In this document: positions 50,755-61,418 of the stretch, in pieces | Layout: each line of letters opens with the position of its first letter | Position numbering within the stretch: position 1 is the first letter of the stretch | From: Altererythrobacter sp. C41 | GTDB lineage: Bacteria > Pseudomonadota > Alphaproteobacteria > Sphingomonadales > Sphingomonadaceae | Reading direction: 5' to 3' | NCBI RefSeq assembly: GCF_016803135.1 | Contig: NZ_JAEVFE010000001.1 | Coordinates: 558,001-622,000 of the forward strand | DNA: 64,000 nt | Translations under genes and position numbers: made by a program | Notes under the pieces: model-generated | The model's input: only the letters and a program-made list of their open reading frames with translations | Database searches by the model: none | What the model was told of the DNA's origin: nothing

Positions 50755-53040
50755 CTAGAAGCGGTTGTCCTTCGGGAAGCCCTGCGGCGGCAGGCGGCCC
50801 GCCGCGCCGCGCGCGACCTTCCACTGCCAGATCTCGCTTTCCGTCCGCGTACGACCGGTCTCGCCGCCCATCGTCCAGCTCAAGCCATCCGCGAGGGTGA
50901 AGGTGATCGCATCGCTGAGCCCGCCGTCGCGGTAGCGCTGCAGCGTCACCCCCTGACCGCGCGCGAGCATCGGCAGTTCCTCGAGATTGAAGACCACCAG
51001 CTTGCGGTTGTCGCCGACGACGGCGACGTGATCGTGCGCCTCGGCGATCTCGCGCACCACGCGCAGCTTCGCACCGGCCTTGAGATTGACGACCTGCCGC
51101 CCCTTGCGCGTCTCGGCGAGGATTTCGTCGGTCGCCGCGGCGAAGCCCTTGCCGGTCGTGGCCGCGAGCAGGAGCTGCCCCTTGGGCTTGTGCACGATCA
51201 GGCCGACGACCTGCGCCTCCGGATCGATGTCGAGCATGTTGCGGATCGGTTCGCCGAACCCGCGCGCGCCGGGGAGTTTGTCGGCGCCGAGGGTATAGAT
51301 GCGCCCGTCGTCCGCCACGACCAGCAGCTTGTCGGTCGTCTGCGCATGGACCGCGAAGGCAGGCCCGTCGCCCTCCTTGAACTTGAACTCGCTCGCGAGA
51401 TCGACGTGGCCCTTGGCGCCGCGGACCCAGCCCTTCTGCGACAGGATTACCGTCACCGGTTCCTTCTCGATCATCGCGTCCATGCTGAATTCGACCGCCG
51501 GCGCCGCCTCGGCCACCGTGGTCCGCCGGCGGCCGAGCGCGGTATCCTCGCCATATTCCTTGCGCAGCGCGCCGAGGTCCCGCTTCAGCCGCGTGCGCTG
51601 CCGCGCCGGGCTGTCGAGCAGCTTGGTGAGCTCGTCCTGCTCCTTCAGCAGCGCATCCTTCTCCTGCCGCAGCTGCATCTCCTCCAGCTTGCGCAAGCTG
51701 CGCAGACGCATGTTGAGGATCGCCTCGGCCTGGCGGTCGGTGAGGTTGAACTCCGCCATCATCACCGGCTTGGGCTCGTCCTCGGCGCGGATGATCTCGA
51801 TCACCCGGTCGAGGTTGAGGAAGGCGATGATATAGCCCTCGAGCAGCTCCAGCCGCCGCGCGATCTGCTCGAGCCGGTGGCGGCTGCGGCGCTGGAGGAT
51901 GTCGATCTGGCTCGTGGTCCAGTGCGTCAGCAGCTCCTTCAGGCCCATGACCATCGGGGTGCGGTGCGCATCGAGCACATTCATGTTGAGGCCGAAGCGG
52001 GTCTCGAGGTCGCTCAGCTTGTAGAGCGATTCCTTGAGCAGCTCGGGATCAACGTTGCGGCTGCGCGGGACCAGCACGAGGCGAATGTTCTCATCGCTCT
52101 CGTCGCGAATGTCCTCGAGGATCGGCAGCTTCTTGTCGGCGATAAGCTGCGCGATCTGCTCGATCAGCTTGCCCTTCTGCACCTGGTAGGGGATTTCGCT
52201 GACGACGAGTTGCCACTGGCCCCCGCCCAGCCGCTCGATCCCCGCCTCCCGGTCCTCCGCCTTCTCCGCCTCGGCCGCGTGAAAGCGTGCCCGGACGCGG
52301 AAACTGCCGCGGCCGGTCTCATAGGCGTGGGAGATCATCTCCGGGCTGTCGACGATCAGGCCGCCGGTGGCAAAATCCGGCCCCTGGAACAGCTCCATCA
52401 GCCGCGCATGCTCGACATGCGGGTTGTCGATCAGCTCCAGCGTCGCGTCGATCACCTCGGCGACGTTGTGGCTCGGGATATTGGTCGCCATGCCGACCGC
52501 GATGCCGCTGGCACCGTTGGCGAGCAGGTTGGGGAACAGGCCCGGGAAGATCTCCGGCTCCTGCTCCTCGCCATTGTAGGTCGGGATGAACTCGACCGTT
52601 CCTTCGTCGAGCCCCTCCATCAGGCGCAGCGCAGTCTTCGTCAGCCGCGCCTCGGTGTAGCGGTAGGCCGCGGCGTTATCGCCGTCGATATTGCCGAAGT
52701 TGCCCTGCCCCTCGACCAGCGGATAGCGCAGCGCGAAATCCTGCGCGAGGCGCACCATCGCGTCGTAAACGCTGGCATCGCCATGCGGGTGATACTTGCC
52801 GATCACGTCGCCGACCACGCGCGCGGACTTCTTGAACGCACTGGCCGGATCGAGCTTCAACTGCCGCATCGCCCACAGCAGGCGGCGGTGGACCGGCTTC
52901 AGCCCGTCGCGCAGATCGGGCAGCGAACGCGCGGTGATCGTCGAGAGCGCATAGACCAGATAGCGCTCTTCCAGCGCGGAATCGAACGGCGCATCGACGA
53001 TCGCGTCGAAGGGATCTTTTTCATCGTGCAGGGTCGCCAT
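50755..53040 (-). CDS. parC: DNA topoisomerase IV subunit A
   Basis: A 761-residue decatenating enzyme subunit. [20 protein letters not shown] and the quinolone region [20 protein letters not shown] are present; the catalytic tyrosine is in [11 protein letters not shown] (about residue 127). The C-terminal beta-pinwheel (about 500-740) is complete. At the position of E. coli S80 there is alanine and at E84 aspartate; GDASVYDA is, from memory, the usual alphaproteobacterial sequence. parE is not in the window. Confidence 0.96.
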   Translation of the reverse strand: MATLHDEKDPFDAIVDAPFDSALEERYLVYALSTITARSLPDLRDGLKPVHRRLLWAMRQLKLDPASAFKKSARVVGDVIGKYHPHGDASVYDAMVRLAQDFALRYPLVEGQGNFGNIDGDNAAAYRYTEARLTKTALRLMEGLDEGTVEFIPTYNGEEQEPEIFPGLFPNLLANGASGIAVGMATNIPSHNVAEVIDATLELIDNPHVEHARLMELFQGPDFATGGLIVDSPEMISHAYETGRGSFRVRARFHAAEAEKAEDREAGIERLGGGQWQLVVSEIPYQVQKGKLIEQIAQLIADKKLPILEDIRDESDENIRLVLVPRSRNVDPELLKESLYKLSDLETRFGLNMNVLDAHRTPMVMGLKELLTHWTTSQIDILQRRSRHRLEQIARRLELLEGYIIAFLNLDRVIEIIRAEDEPKPVMMAEFNLTDRQAEAILNMRLRSLRKLEEMQLRQEKDALLKEQDELTKLLDSPARQRTRLKRDLGALRKEYGEDTALGRRRTTVAEAAPAVEFSMDAMIEKEPVTVILSQKGWVRGAKGHVDLASEFKFKEGDGPAFAVHAQTTDKLLVVADDGRIYTLGADKLPGARGFGEPIRNMLDIDPEAQVVGLIVHKPKGQLLLAATTGKGFAAATDEILAETRKGRQVVNLKAGAKLRVVREIAEAHDHVAVVGDNRKLVVFNLEELPMLARGQGVTLQRYRDGGLSDAITFTLADGLSWTMGGETGRTRTESEIWQWKVARGAAGRLPPQGFPKDNRF

Positions 53041-53104
53041 GCTCCCCGCCCTAGCAGCGCCGCGCGCCCGCTAACAGAGCGGAACGAGGGGCTTTCCCCA
53101 CAGT

Positions 53105-54301
53105 CTAGCGGACGAACAGGCTCGCCAGTTCCACGTGGGTTGACCAGACGAACTGGCCCACCGGGCGAACGCGCTCGAGCCGGTAGCCGGCGTCCACCAG
53201 CCGCGCCGCGTCGCGGGCCCAGCTCGAGGGGTTGCAGCTCACGTATGCGATGCGGGGCACGGTGCTTTCGGCGAGGCGCGCGACCTGATCTCGCGCGCCG
53301 GCGCGGGGCGGGTCGAGGAGGACGGCGTCGAAGCGATTGAGTTCGTCGGGCTGAAGCGGGTTGCGGAACAGGTCGCGGTGCATGGCGTGGACCGCCCTGC
53401 CCGATCGCCCCGCTGCAGCCTTGCACGCGAGATGGGCGTCGCGAGCGGCTTCGACGGCCAGCACTTTCGCGGTTTCGGCCAGCGGGAACGAGAACGTGCC
53501 GAGGCCCGCGAACAGGTCGGCGATCACGCCGGCCCCGGCGAGCCATTCGCGGGTCGCACCGGCGAGCGCCGCCTCCCCGTCGGCGGTGGCCTGGAGGAAG
53601 CTGCCGCTGGGAAAGCCGACCGGAATCCCCGAGAGGGAGACCGTCACCGGCTCCGGCTCCCACACCGGCTCGGGGCCGTAACCCTGATCCAGCGTCAGCC
53701 GCGCGAGACGGTTTTCCTGCGCGAAAGCGAGCAGCGCTTCGGTGTCCTCCAGGCCCTCGACGGGCAGGTTGGCCAGCGCGCAGTCCACGCCCTGATCGGT
53801 CAGCGCCAGCTCGATATCGACCGCGAAGCGCCCCCTGCGGCGCGCAAGCAGGGCGCGAAGCGCGGGCACGAGCGCGAACAGCTCCGGCCGCAGGATATGG
53901 CATTCGCGCATGTCGACCACGCGGTGCGAGCCTGCCTCGCGGAAGCCGATCACCGGCTTCCCTCCGGTGGGGAGCGCGTGCAGCGTGCACCGGCGGCGGC
54001 TGCGCGGCGGCGAGAGATGAGGCGCGAGCAGTTCGCCGATCGCCACGCCCTGCGACTGCGCCGCGAAGGCAATCCGTTCGCCGACATAGCGCGCGATCGA
54101 GCGCTCGTCGCAATGCTGGAGCTGGCATCCGCCGCACGTGCCGAAGTGGCGGCAGGGCGGAACCGCATGGTGCGGCCCGGGCGCCAGCGATCCGTCGGGC
54201 AGGAGCGCGTCGCCCGGCGCGGCGTAGGGCACGTGCCGGCCATCGGCGGTGATGCCATCGCCCTTGGCGACGATGCGGACGATCTCGGATGCTTCGCTCA
54301 C
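53105..54301 (-). CDS. TrmA/RlmD-type (uracil-5-)-RNA methyltransferase
   Basis: A 398-residue SAM enzyme. An N-terminal 4Fe-4S cluster motif is seen at C50, C56 and C59 (CRHFGTCGGCQLQHC), then the methyltransferase core IADLFAGLGTFSFPLA, VLLDPPRAGARDQVARL and catalytic cysteine in VSCNPSSWARDAARLVDAGY. The likely product is 5-methyluridine in 23S rRNA or tRNA; the exact base cannot be read from sequence. Its start overlaps the NAD(P)HX repair gene by four bases. Confidence 0.92.
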   Translation of the reverse strand: MSEASEIVRIVAKGDGITADGRHVPYAAPGDALLPDGSLAPGPHHAVPPCRHFGTCGGCQLQHCDERSIARYVGERIAFAAQSQGVAIGELLAPHLSPPRSRRRCTLHALPTGGKPVIGFREAGSHRVVDMRECHILRPELFALVPALRALLARRRGRFAVDIELALTDQGVDCALANLPVEGLEDTEALLAFAQENRLARLTLDQGYGPEPVWEPEPVTVSLSGIPVGFPSGSFLQATADGEAALAGATREWLAGAGVIADLFAGLGTFSFPLAETAKVLAVEAARDAHLACKAAAGRSGRAVHAMHRDLFRNPLQPDELNRFDAVLLDPPRAGARDQVARLAESTVPRIAYVSCNPSSWARDAARLVDAGYRLERVRPVGQFVWSTHVELASLFVR

Positions 54302-55686
54302 AGGAAGCGCGCGTAGGCGCTCTTGACGGCTTGCGCCAGTTCGTCCGCGATGAACGCCGAGCCGGCGATCCGCGCGGCCTCGTGCTGGAGCCAGACAGCC
54401 TGCTCGGCAGCTTCGAACGCCGAGCGCCCCGTGGCCATGCGGCTCGCGGCGATGCCCGCGAGCACGTCGCCGGTACCCGCTGCCGAAAGCCAGCTCGGGC
54501 CCGGAGCGAACAGACGCACGTGTCCATCAGGCGCGCAGAGCACGGTGTCGGGGCCCTTGGCGAGCACCGTCATCCCGCTCGCCTCGGCCAGCGCCCGGGC
54601 CTTCGCGCGCTTTCCCTGGGCGGAAATGCCGTAAGTCTTGCACAGCTTCGCGAGCTCGCCCTCGTGCGGCGTGGCCAGCGTCTCGCTCGTAAAGACCTGG
54701 TGCTCGAGCAGCCCCAGCGCTTCGGCATCGAGAACCAGCGGTCCCCCACGCGCCAGCACCGCCGCGAGCCGAGCTTTCGCCGCGTCGTCGCGCCCCAGAC
54801 CCGGCCCCGCGAGCACGGCGCCGATCCGCTCGTCGCCAAGCGCCTCGTCAAGCTGCGCGTCGCTCACCACCAGCGCGGCGGGCGTGGCCGGATGCGAATG
54901 GTCGGCGAGCAGCCTCACGTTGCCCGCCCCTGCGTGCATCGCCGCCTGCGCTGCGAGCAGCGCGGCGCCGGGCATCGCTCCGCCGACCACCGCGAGCAGA
55001 CCGCGGCTGTACTTGTGCGCATCGGGTGCGGGCTGTTCGAAGCGTGGCCGCGCCGACAGCGAAGTAGCCGCGCCGGTCTCACGGATGCCGATGTCGATCA
55101 GCCGCCGCGCGCCCATCGCGGCGGAGGAAGGCATCGTCCAGTGCGCGAACTTCCATGCGCCGAGCGCAAGCGTTAGGTCGTAGCGCGGCAGCCCGTCGTT
55201 GAGCAGCGCCCCGCTGTCGCTCTCGACGCCGCTCGGCAGGTCGACCGCGATAATCTGATCGTGGCTCACCGCAAGGCCGCCCAGCAAGGCAAGCAGTTCG
55301 TCCGACAGCGGCCGCGTCAGCCCGCTTCCGAAGAGGCAGTCGACCAGCACCCCGCCGCGCCGTCCCTCGGCCGTCGTCGCGACCGCGCCGCGATAGAGCG
55401 TCCGCGCGTTTGCCGCCGCTTCGGTCCTCGGTTCGATCGGCGCGACGACGAGCACATCCAGCTCGCGCTCGCGCAGCACTTCGGCGATCACGTAGCCGTC
55501 GCCGCCATTGTTGCCGGGGCCGCAGAGCACCGTCGCCGGCCGCCCGGCCGCGATCCGCCAGACCCATTCCGCCGCGCCGCGGCCGGCGCGCTGCATCAGT
55601 TCGTCGACGCTGGTTCCGCCATCGATCAGCGTCTGCTCGGCCGCCTGCATTTCGGCGACCGTAAGGACAGGATCACTCGCCGGCAT
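54298..55686 (-). CDS. nnr: Bifunctional NAD(P)HX epimerase/dehydratase
   Basis: A 462-residue repair enzyme for hydrated NAD(P)H. The N-terminal half is the YjeF-N epimerase (LCGPGNNGGDGYVIAEVL, VDLPSGVESDSG), the C-terminal half the YjeF-C ADP/ATP-dependent dehydratase (PRFEQPAPDAHKYSRG, VLAGPGLGRDD, PHEGELAKL, LSAAGTGDVLAGIAA). The start lies within the lipoprotein gene's last 14 bases. Confidence 0.94.
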   Translation of the reverse strand: MPASDPVLTVAEMQAAEQTLIDGGTSVDELMQRAGRGAAEWVWRIAAGRPATVLCGPGNNGGDGYVIAEVLRERELDVLVVAPIEPRTEAAANARTLYRGAVATTAEGRRGGVLVDCLFGSGLTRPLSDELLALLGGLAVSHDQIIAVDLPSGVESDSGALLNDGLPRYDLTLALGAWKFAHWTMPSSAAMGARRLIDIGIRETGAATSLSARPRFEQPAPDAHKYSRGLLAVVGGAMPGAALLAAQAAMHAGAGNVRLLADHSHPATPAALVVSDAQLDEALGDERIGAVLAGPGLGRDDAAKARLAAVLARGGPLVLDAEALGLLEHQVFTSETLATPHEGELAKLCKTYGISAQGKRAKARALAEASGMTVLAKGPDTVLCAPDGHVRLFAPGPSWLSAAGTGDVLAGIAASRMATGRSAFEAAEQAVWLQHEAARIAGSAFIADELAQAVKSAYARFL

Positions 55687-56047
55687 CGCCGCCTTGCTGC
55701 GGGCGCGCGGGGAAGCGGTAGCGGTCGCCCGCCACGCTGACTTCCAGCAGCGCGCCCGCCAGTTCCTGTTCCACCGGATCGGCTCCGTCGAAAGCCGAGA
55801 GGCCGCGTCCGTCCGGCATTTGCTCGAAGCGGCGAAAACCGCCGTCGGGGTGGCGCACGGTGAGCACGGCTACCCCGTCCGCTTCGGCGCGTTCCACCAG
55901 GCAGTCGGCCCCGAATTCGGCGCCCGGTCCGATCGCGCATTCGATCCGCTGCGCGCCTTCCTCCGCCTGCGCCTGCACCGCCGCATCGCCCGAGGAGCAG
56001 GCGGCGAGCGCCAGCGCCCCTGCGGCGGCGGTGGAGAAGCGGGTCAC
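55673..56047 (-). CDS. Small hypothetical lipoprotein
   Basis: 124 residues from a GTG overlapping the ilvD stop (GTGA). The lipobox LAAC (C17) after [13 protein letters not shown] predicts lipidation. The rest is acidic, with [20 protein letters not shown] (two cysteines, probably a disulfide) and [21 protein letters not shown] recognise no named domain. It is coupled to ilvD upstream and to the NAD(P)HX repair gene downstream, an arrangement without an obvious functional link. Confidence 0.78.
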   Translation of the reverse strand: MTRFSTAAAGALALAACSSGDAAVQAQAEEGAQRIECAIGPGAEFGADCLVERAEADGVAVLTVRHPDGGFRRFEQMPDGRGLSAFDGADPVEQELAGALLEVSVAGDRYRFPARPQQGGDAGE

Positions 56048-57900
56048 TTGCGCTCGAGCTGCGAGACGTCGCGTACCGCGCCGCGCGCGGCGCTGGTGGT
56101 CATCGCGGCATAGGCCCTGAGCGCGGTCGAGACCTGCCGCTTGCGCTTTTCCATCGGTTGCCATGCCGCATCCCCCTTCGCCTCCATCTCCGCGCGGCGG
56201 TGCGCGAGTTCCTCGTCGGATACATCGAGATGGATCGTGCGCCCGGGAATGTCGATGACGATCGTGTCGCCGTCCCGGATCAGCCCGATCGCCCCGCCCT
56301 CGGCCGCCTCGGGCGAGACATGGCCGATCGACAGGCCGGAAGAGCCGCCGGAGAAGCGCCCGTCGGTCAGCAGCGCGCAGGCTTTCCCCAGCCCCTTCGA
56401 TTTCAGATAGCTCGTCGGATAGAGCATTTCCTGCATGCCCGGCCCGCCGCGGGGTCCTTCATAGCGGACCACGACCACGTCGCCTTCCTTGACCTGGTCC
56501 ATCAGGATTCCCGTGACTGCCGAGTCCTGACTCTCGAAGACCTTGGCCGAGCCGGAGAACTTGAGGATGCTCTCGTCCACCCCGGCGGTTTTCACGATGC
56601 ACCCGTCGAGCGCGATATTGCCGTAGAGGACCGCCAGGCCGCCATCCTTGCTGAAGGCATGCTCGGCCGAGCGGATGACGCCGCCCTGACGGTCGAGGTC
56701 GAGCTCGTCCCAGCGGCGGCTCTGGCTGAAAGCGGTCTGCGTCGGCACGCCGCCCGGCGCGGCGCGGAAGAATTCCTGCACCGCCGGGCTGTTGGTGCGG
56801 GCGATGTCCCACGCGTCGAGCGCGTCGGCCAGCGTCGGGCTATGGACCGTCGGCACTGCGGTATTGAGCAGGCCCGCGCGATCGAGCTCGCCCAGGATCG
56901 CCATGATACCGCCGGCGCGGTGAACGTCCTCCATATGGACGTCGGACTTCGCCGGCGCGATCTTGCTGAGGCACGGCACGTGGCGCGAAAGGCGGTCGAT
57001 ATCGGCCATGGTGAAATCCACCTCCGCCTCGTGCGCCGCGGCGAGCAGGTGGAGAACGGTGTTGGTCGAACCGCCCATCGCGATGTCGAGGCTCATCGCG
57101 TTCTCGAACACGGATTTGTCGGCGATCGTGCGCGGCAGGACGCTCGCGTCGTCCTCCTCGTACCAGCGGCGGCACAGCTCGACGACCAGCCGCCCCGCGC
57201 GCAGGAACAGCGCCTGGCGGTCGGCATGCGTCGCCAGCGTCGATCCGTTGCCCGGCAGCGAGAGGCCCAGCGCTTCGGTCAGGCAGTTCATCGAGTTGGC
57301 GGTGAACATGCCCGAGCACGAGCCGCAGGTCGGGCAGGCCGAGCGCTCGATCGCGGCGACTTCCTCGTCGGTGTAATGCTCGTCCGCCGCGGCGACCATC
57401 GCGTCGACCAGGTCGAGCGCGACTTCCTTGCCCTTCACCACGACCTTGCCCGCCTCCATCGGTCCGCCCGAGACGAACACGACCGGGATATTGATCCGCA
57501 TCGCGGCCATCAGCATGCCGGGCGTGATCTTGTCGCAGTTGGAGATGCAGACCATCGCGTCGGCGCAGTGCGCATTGACCATGTATTCGACGCTGTCAGC
57601 GATCAGGTCGCGGCTCGGCAGCGAATAGAGCATGCCGTCGTGGCCCATCGCGATCCCGTCGTCGACGGCGATCGTGTTGAACTCCTTCGCCACGCCCCCA
57701 GCCGCCTCGATCTCCCGCGCGACCATCTGGCCGAGGTCCTTGAGATGGACATGGCCCGGAACGAACTGGGTGAACGAATTGACCACCGCGATGATCGGTT
57801 TGCCGAAGTCGTCGTCCTTCATCCCCGTCGCGCGCCACAGCCCGCGCGCGCCAGCCATGTTGCGGCCGTGGGTCGAAGTGCGGGAGCGGTAGGCGGGCAT
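56044..57900 (-). CDS. ilvD: Dihydroxy-acid dehydratase
   Basis: A 618-residue Fe-S enzyme of valine/isoleucine synthesis. [19 protein letters not shown] matches the E. coli N-terminus, so the ATG at 57900 is chosen over one 13 codons upstream (57939). Cluster and catalytic motifs are [30 protein letters not shown] and, near the C-terminus, [20 protein letters not shown]. Its TGA overlaps the small lipoprotein gene start. Confidence 0.96.
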   Translation of the reverse strand: MPAYRSRTSTHGRNMAGARGLWRATGMKDDDFGKPIIAVVNSFTQFVPGHVHLKDLGQMVAREIEAAGGVAKEFNTIAVDDGIAMGHDGMLYSLPSRDLIADSVEYMVNAHCADAMVCISNCDKITPGMLMAAMRINIPVVFVSGGPMEAGKVVVKGKEVALDLVDAMVAAADEHYTDEEVAAIERSACPTCGSCSGMFTANSMNCLTEALGLSLPGNGSTLATHADRQALFLRAGRLVVELCRRWYEEDDASVLPRTIADKSVFENAMSLDIAMGGSTNTVLHLLAAAHEAEVDFTMADIDRLSRHVPCLSKIAPAKSDVHMEDVHRAGGIMAILGELDRAGLLNTAVPTVHSPTLADALDAWDIARTNSPAVQEFFRAAPGGVPTQTAFSQSRRWDELDLDRQGGVIRSAEHAFSKDGGLAVLYGNIALDGCIVKTAGVDESILKFSGSAKVFESQDSAVTGILMDQVKEGDVVVVRYEGPRGGPGMQEMLYPTSYLKSKGLGKACALLTDGRFSGGSSGLSIGHVSPEAAEGGAIGLIRDGDTIVIDIPGRTIHLDVSDEELAHRRAEMEAKGDAAWQPMEKRKRQVSTALRAYAAMTTSAARGAVRDVSQLERK

Positions 57901-58033
57901 GACGAATTCCAGATGTTGCGGGATTTGGGTTCCGGTCACCCCTAAAGCATCGCGCGCAGCGGTCGAAAGGGAAATTCTTTTGCCGGCAACAGCTCTGCGC
58001 CTTTTGACTTCCTTTGAGTGCGCCTAGGTGTCT

Positions 58034-58762
58034 CTAGGTGCGTTTCAGCAAAAGGGAGGTTTGGCGGGCGACATTCGCTACGAGCGCCGCCCAGCGGGTC
58101 TGGTCTGCCTCGCGCTCGATCATGTCCTGGCGGACCTCGATCGTGAGATACGGCCGGCCATGCGCCTCGGCATGGCGGTTCATCGTCGCGTTGAGCTGCT
58201 TGCCCGAATAGGGCTGATTGTCGCCGACGGTCAGCCCTTCCTCGGCGAACAGGCGGATCGCGTGCCGCGCCGCGCGGTCATCCTCGTTGTATAGCAGCGC
58301 CACTTCCCAAGGACGCTCCTCGCCGCCACTTTCGAGCCGCGGCGTGAAGCTGTGAAGCGCCACGATAAGCTCAGGCTGTGCCGCATCGAGCCAGTCCCCC
58401 AGCGCCGCGTGATAGGGCCGGTGGAACCGGGCCAGCCGCTCCTCGATATCGGCATCGACATTGCCCGGTATCACGTACCCGTCGCTGGCGGTTGGAACGA
58501 CGGCCGGTGAATCCTCTTCGCGGTGAAGATCGCAGACGAGGCGGCTGATGCGGGCGAGGTGCGCCGGAATTCCGTGACCCAGCGCCATTCGCTCGGCGAC
58601 GCCCTCCACGCCGATGTCGACCGCGATGTGCTTGCCCAGAAGCTCGGGCGCAATGCCGAGCGAGACGTCGTCGGGCACGAAACTGGACGCGTGGTCCGCC
58701 ACGCACACGATCCCGCCCGGCGCGACCTCGCCGACGTGCCGATAGGGAGAATGGCTGGTCAT
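58034..58762 (-). CDS. N-formylglutamate amidohydrolase-like protein
   Basis: A 242-residue protein of the FGase family (PF05013). VCVADHASSFVPDDV (HASS), HIAVDIGVEGVAERMA, SRLVCDLHREEDSPAVVP (D-x-N-R-type changed to DLHRE) and IVALHSFTPRLES fit the zinc amidohydrolases acting on N-formylglutamate or similar formyl/amide substrates. The start overlaps the ispE stop (ATGA). No histidine-degradation genes are near, so the natural substrate is open. Confidence 0.88.
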   Translation of the reverse strand: MTSHSPYRHVGEVAPGGIVCVADHASSFVPDDVSLGIAPELLGKHIAVDIGVEGVAERMALGHGIPAHLARISRLVCDLHREEDSPAVVPTASDGYVIPGNVDADIEERLARFHRPYHAALGDWLDAAQPELIVALHSFTPRLESGGEERPWEVALLYNEDDRAARHAIRLFAEEGLTVGDNQPYSGKQLNATMNRHAEAHGRPYLTIEVRQDMIEREADQTRWAALVANVARQTSLLLKRT

Positions 58763-59577
58763 CTCAGCTTTCCTTGCATTTGCCACCAGTCGCGGTGGTC
58801 CGCAGTGAGCCGTGCAGCGGCGTCGGTCAGAGCATCGCCGCTCTCGAACAGGGCGAAACACGTCGCGCCCGAACCCGACATGCGGCTGAGGAACGCGCTC
58901 GTCCCCCGCAGCGCGGCGAGGACGTCGGCGATCAGCGGGCACTGCGCGACGGCTGCCGCTTCGAGATCGTTGCGCCCCGCCTGCGCGATACGGGATGCTG
59001 GACCTTCCTGCAGTGGGCCCCGGTCCCGGCCGTCCCAGGCCGCGAACACGGCCGCGGTCGCGAGCGGCACGCGCGGGTTCACCAGCAACACCGGCGTTCC
59101 GGCGAGGTCGTTCTCCAGTGGCGCGAGCTCGGTCCCCGTCCCGCGGCCGATGCAGGCCTCGCTCTCGACGCAGGCCGGAACGTCCGCTCCTAGAGCGGCG
59201 GCACGTTCGCGCCAGTCGTCGGGCAAGCCGTAGCGCTCGCGGATCATCCGAAACACCGCGCCCGCATCAGCCGAGCCGCCACCGAGCCCGGCGGCGACGG
59301 GAAGGCGCTTGTCCAGCGTGACCGCCAGCCCCTCCGCGCGCGGCAGCTTGCCGAGCGCTTTGGCGGCGATGTTCCCGAACGGATCGTCGAGCGCGCCGGC
59401 GAATTCTCCGGTCACCGTCAGGCTATCCTGTGCGGCGGTGCGCGCGGTCAGTTCGTCGCCGGCGTCAACGAAGGCGAACGCCGTCTCGAGCTCGTGATAA
59501 TCGTCCGCGCGCCGCCTGCGGACGTGCAGCGCGAGGTTGATCTTGGCGTAGGCTGTTTCGGCCGGCACCGCGTTCAC
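58759..59577 (-). CDS. ispE: 4-(cytidine 5'-diphospho)-2-C-methyl-D-erythritol kinase
   Basis: A 272-residue GHMP kinase of the non-mevalonate isoprenoid route. AYAKINLALHVRRRRADDYH at the N-terminus, the ATP loop PVAAGLGGGSADAGAVFR and the C-terminal MSGSGATCFALFE are diagnostic. The GTG at 59577 is chosen because the reading upstream crosses the hairpin repeat at 59588-59657. It overlaps the next gene by four bases. Confidence 0.94.
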   Translation of the reverse strand: MNAVPAETAYAKINLALHVRRRRADDYHELETAFAFVDAGDELTARTAAQDSLTVTGEFAGALDDPFGNIAAKALGKLPRAEGLAVTLDKRLPVAAGLGGGSADAGAVFRMIRERYGLPDDWRERAAALGADVPACVESEACIGRGTGTELAPLENDLAGTPVLLVNPRVPLATAAVFAAWDGRDRGPLQEGPASRIAQAGRNDLEAAAVAQCPLIADVLAALRGTSAFLSRMSGSGATCFALFESGDALTDAAARLTADHRDWWQMQGKLR

Positions 59578-59587
59578 CACCCCCCGG

Positions 59588-59657
59588 CCCCCTCCTCTGA
59601 AGAGGAGGGGGAGAAGAGTGCGCAACGGTAAAGCCCCCTCCTCTTCAGAGGAGGGGG
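59588..59657. repeat. Double palindromic hairpin element between ispE and ETF-QO
   Basis: Two perfect 11-base stems, CCCCCTCCTCT/AGAGGAGGGGG, lie at 59588-59611 (loop GA) and 59634-59657 (loop TC), 22 bases apart. Flanking CCACCCCC and GGGGGTGG add an outer inverted repeat. The layout is that of a REP/BIME-type mobile-like element inserted between two genes on the same strand; it may also end the ETF-QO message. Confidence 0.7.
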
Positions 59658-59683
59658 TTTGGGGGTGGTGCGGGCGCTACCCA

Positions 59684-61330
59684 TCACATGTTCGGATAGT
59701 TAGGCCCGCCGCCGCCCTCGGGCGTGACCCATTCGATGTTCTGGTTCGGGTCCTTGATATCGCAGGTCTTGCAGTGGACGCAGTTCTGCGAGTTGATGAC
59801 GAACTTGGGATCGCCCTCCTCCACGCCGACCCACTCGTAAACGCCGGCGGGACAGTAGCGCGTCGAGGGGCCGCCATAGACACCCAGTTCACTCGCTTCC
59901 TGCAGGGCCATGTCCTTCACCTTGAGGTGACAGGGCTGATCCTCCGCGTGGTTGGTGTAGGAATAGGAGACCGAAGTAAGCCGGTCGAAGCTGATCACGC
60001 CGTCGGGCTTGGGATAGTCGATCGGCCGGTGAAGGTCGGCCCGGTGCGTGTGCGTGTAGTCGGGCGCGTGCTTCATCGTGATCGGCAAGCCGATGCCGAG
60101 CGTGCGCATCCACATGTCGACCCCGGCGACCAGCGTGCCGATATCGCCGCCGAACTTGGCGACGGCGGGCTGCGCGTTCTTCACTTTCTTGAGCTCGTCC
60201 GCGATCCAGCTCGAACGCACGGCGGAATCGTAGTCCGCCAACTCGGTCTTTTCACTGCCCCCGGCGATCGCCGCCGCAACCGCCTCCGCGGCGAGCATAC
60301 CGCTCTTCATCGCAGTGTGGCTGCCCTTGATCCGGGGCACGTTGACGAAGCCTGCCGCGCAGCCGATCAGCGCCCCGCCGGGGAAGGCGAGCTTCGGCAC
60401 GGACTGCCAGCCGCCCTCGTTGATCGCACGCGCGCCATAGGCGACGCGCTTGCCGCCTTCGAGATACTCACGGATCGCCGGATGCTGCTTCCAGCGCTGA
60501 AATTCCTGGAACGGCGAGACGTAGGGATTTTCGTAGTCGAGCGCGGTGACGAAGCCGATCGCGACCTGCCCGTTCGCCTGATGATAGAGGAAGCCGCCGC
60601 CCCAGGTGTCGCTTTCCGAGAGAGGCCAGCCCTGCGTGTGGATCACGCGGCCGGGGACGTGCTTCGCGGGATCGATGTCCCACAGTTCCTTGACGCCGAG
60701 CCCGTAGGTCTGCGGCTGGCAATCGGCCTCGAGGTCGAACTTCGCCTTCATCCGCTTGGTCAGATTACCGCGCGCGCCCTCGGCAAAGAGCGTATACTTG
60801 GCGTGGATCTCCATGCCCGGCTGGTAGTCGGGCTTGTGGCTTCCATCGGCGGCAACGCCCATGTCCTGCGTCACCACGCCGGCAACGGCGCCGCTCTCGT
60901 CGAACAGCACGTCAGCAGCCGGGAAGCCCGGGAATACCATCACGCCCAGCGCCTCCGCCTGTTCGCCGAGCCAGCGTGTCAGATTGCCGAGCGAACCGGT
61001 GTAGCAGCCGTTGTTCGACAGGAACGGCGGCATCAGCAGGTGCGGCATCGACCACTTGCCCGACTTGCTCAGCACCCAGTGCCAGTTGTCGGTCACCGGC
61101 GTTTCCGCCATCGGGCAACCCTGTTCGCGCCAGTCGGGCAGCAGCTCGTCGAGCGCGATCGGATCGACCACCGCGCCCGACAGGATATGCGCGCCGATCT
61201 CCGATCCCTTTTCGAGAACGACGACTTCGAGCGCATCGTTGATCTGCTTGAGACGGATCGCCGCAGCGAGGCCAGCAGGGCCCCCGCCGACGATCACGAC
61301 GTCGCACGGCATCGATTCGCGTTCGCTCAT
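59684..61330 (-). CDS. Electron transfer flavoprotein-ubiquinone oxidoreductase
   Basis: A 548-residue FAD and 4Fe-4S membrane-associated enzyme passing electrons from ETF to ubiquinone. The FAD loop VVIVGGGPAGLAAAIRL is at residues 11-27. The cluster cysteines are C493 (CPAGVYEWVG), C517, C520 and C523 (CVHCKTCDIKDP). GVGLGVKELW-type YGLGVKELWDIDPAKH and the ubiquinone-site stretch are typical. It probably serves fatty-acid and amino-acid oxidation. Confidence 0.95.
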   Translation of the reverse strand: MSERESMPCDVVIVGGGPAGLAAAIRLKQINDALEVVVLEKGSEIGAHILSGAVVDPIALDELLPDWREQGCPMAETPVTDNWHWVLSKSGKWSMPHLLMPPFLSNNGCYTGSLGNLTRWLGEQAEALGVMVFPGFPAADVLFDESGAVAGVVTQDMGVAADGSHKPDYQPGMEIHAKYTLFAEGARGNLTKRMKAKFDLEADCQPQTYGLGVKELWDIDPAKHVPGRVIHTQGWPLSESDTWGGGFLYHQANGQVAIGFVTALDYENPYVSPFQEFQRWKQHPAIREYLEGGKRVAYGARAINEGGWQSVPKLAFPGGALIGCAAGFVNVPRIKGSHTAMKSGMLAAEAVAAAIAGGSEKTELADYDSAVRSSWIADELKKVKNAQPAVAKFGGDIGTLVAGVDMWMRTLGIGLPITMKHAPDYTHTHRADLHRPIDYPKPDGVISFDRLTSVSYSYTNHAEDQPCHLKVKDMALQEASELGVYGGPSTRYCPAGVYEWVGVEEGDPKFVINSQNCVHCKTCDIKDPNQNIEWVTPEGGGGPNYPNM

Positions 61331-61418
61331 TTCCCGGTCGGTCCTTCGAATATTGCGTTGACGAGGCTTGGATCATGCCTTGATTGCTGCGGCGGGGCAG
61401 GTCAAGACCGCAGCCGAG

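Noticed and set aside
51028-53340. A 770-codon open frame antisense to parC
   Set aside because: Composition is that of a GC-rich shadow frame with no motifs; parC is certain.
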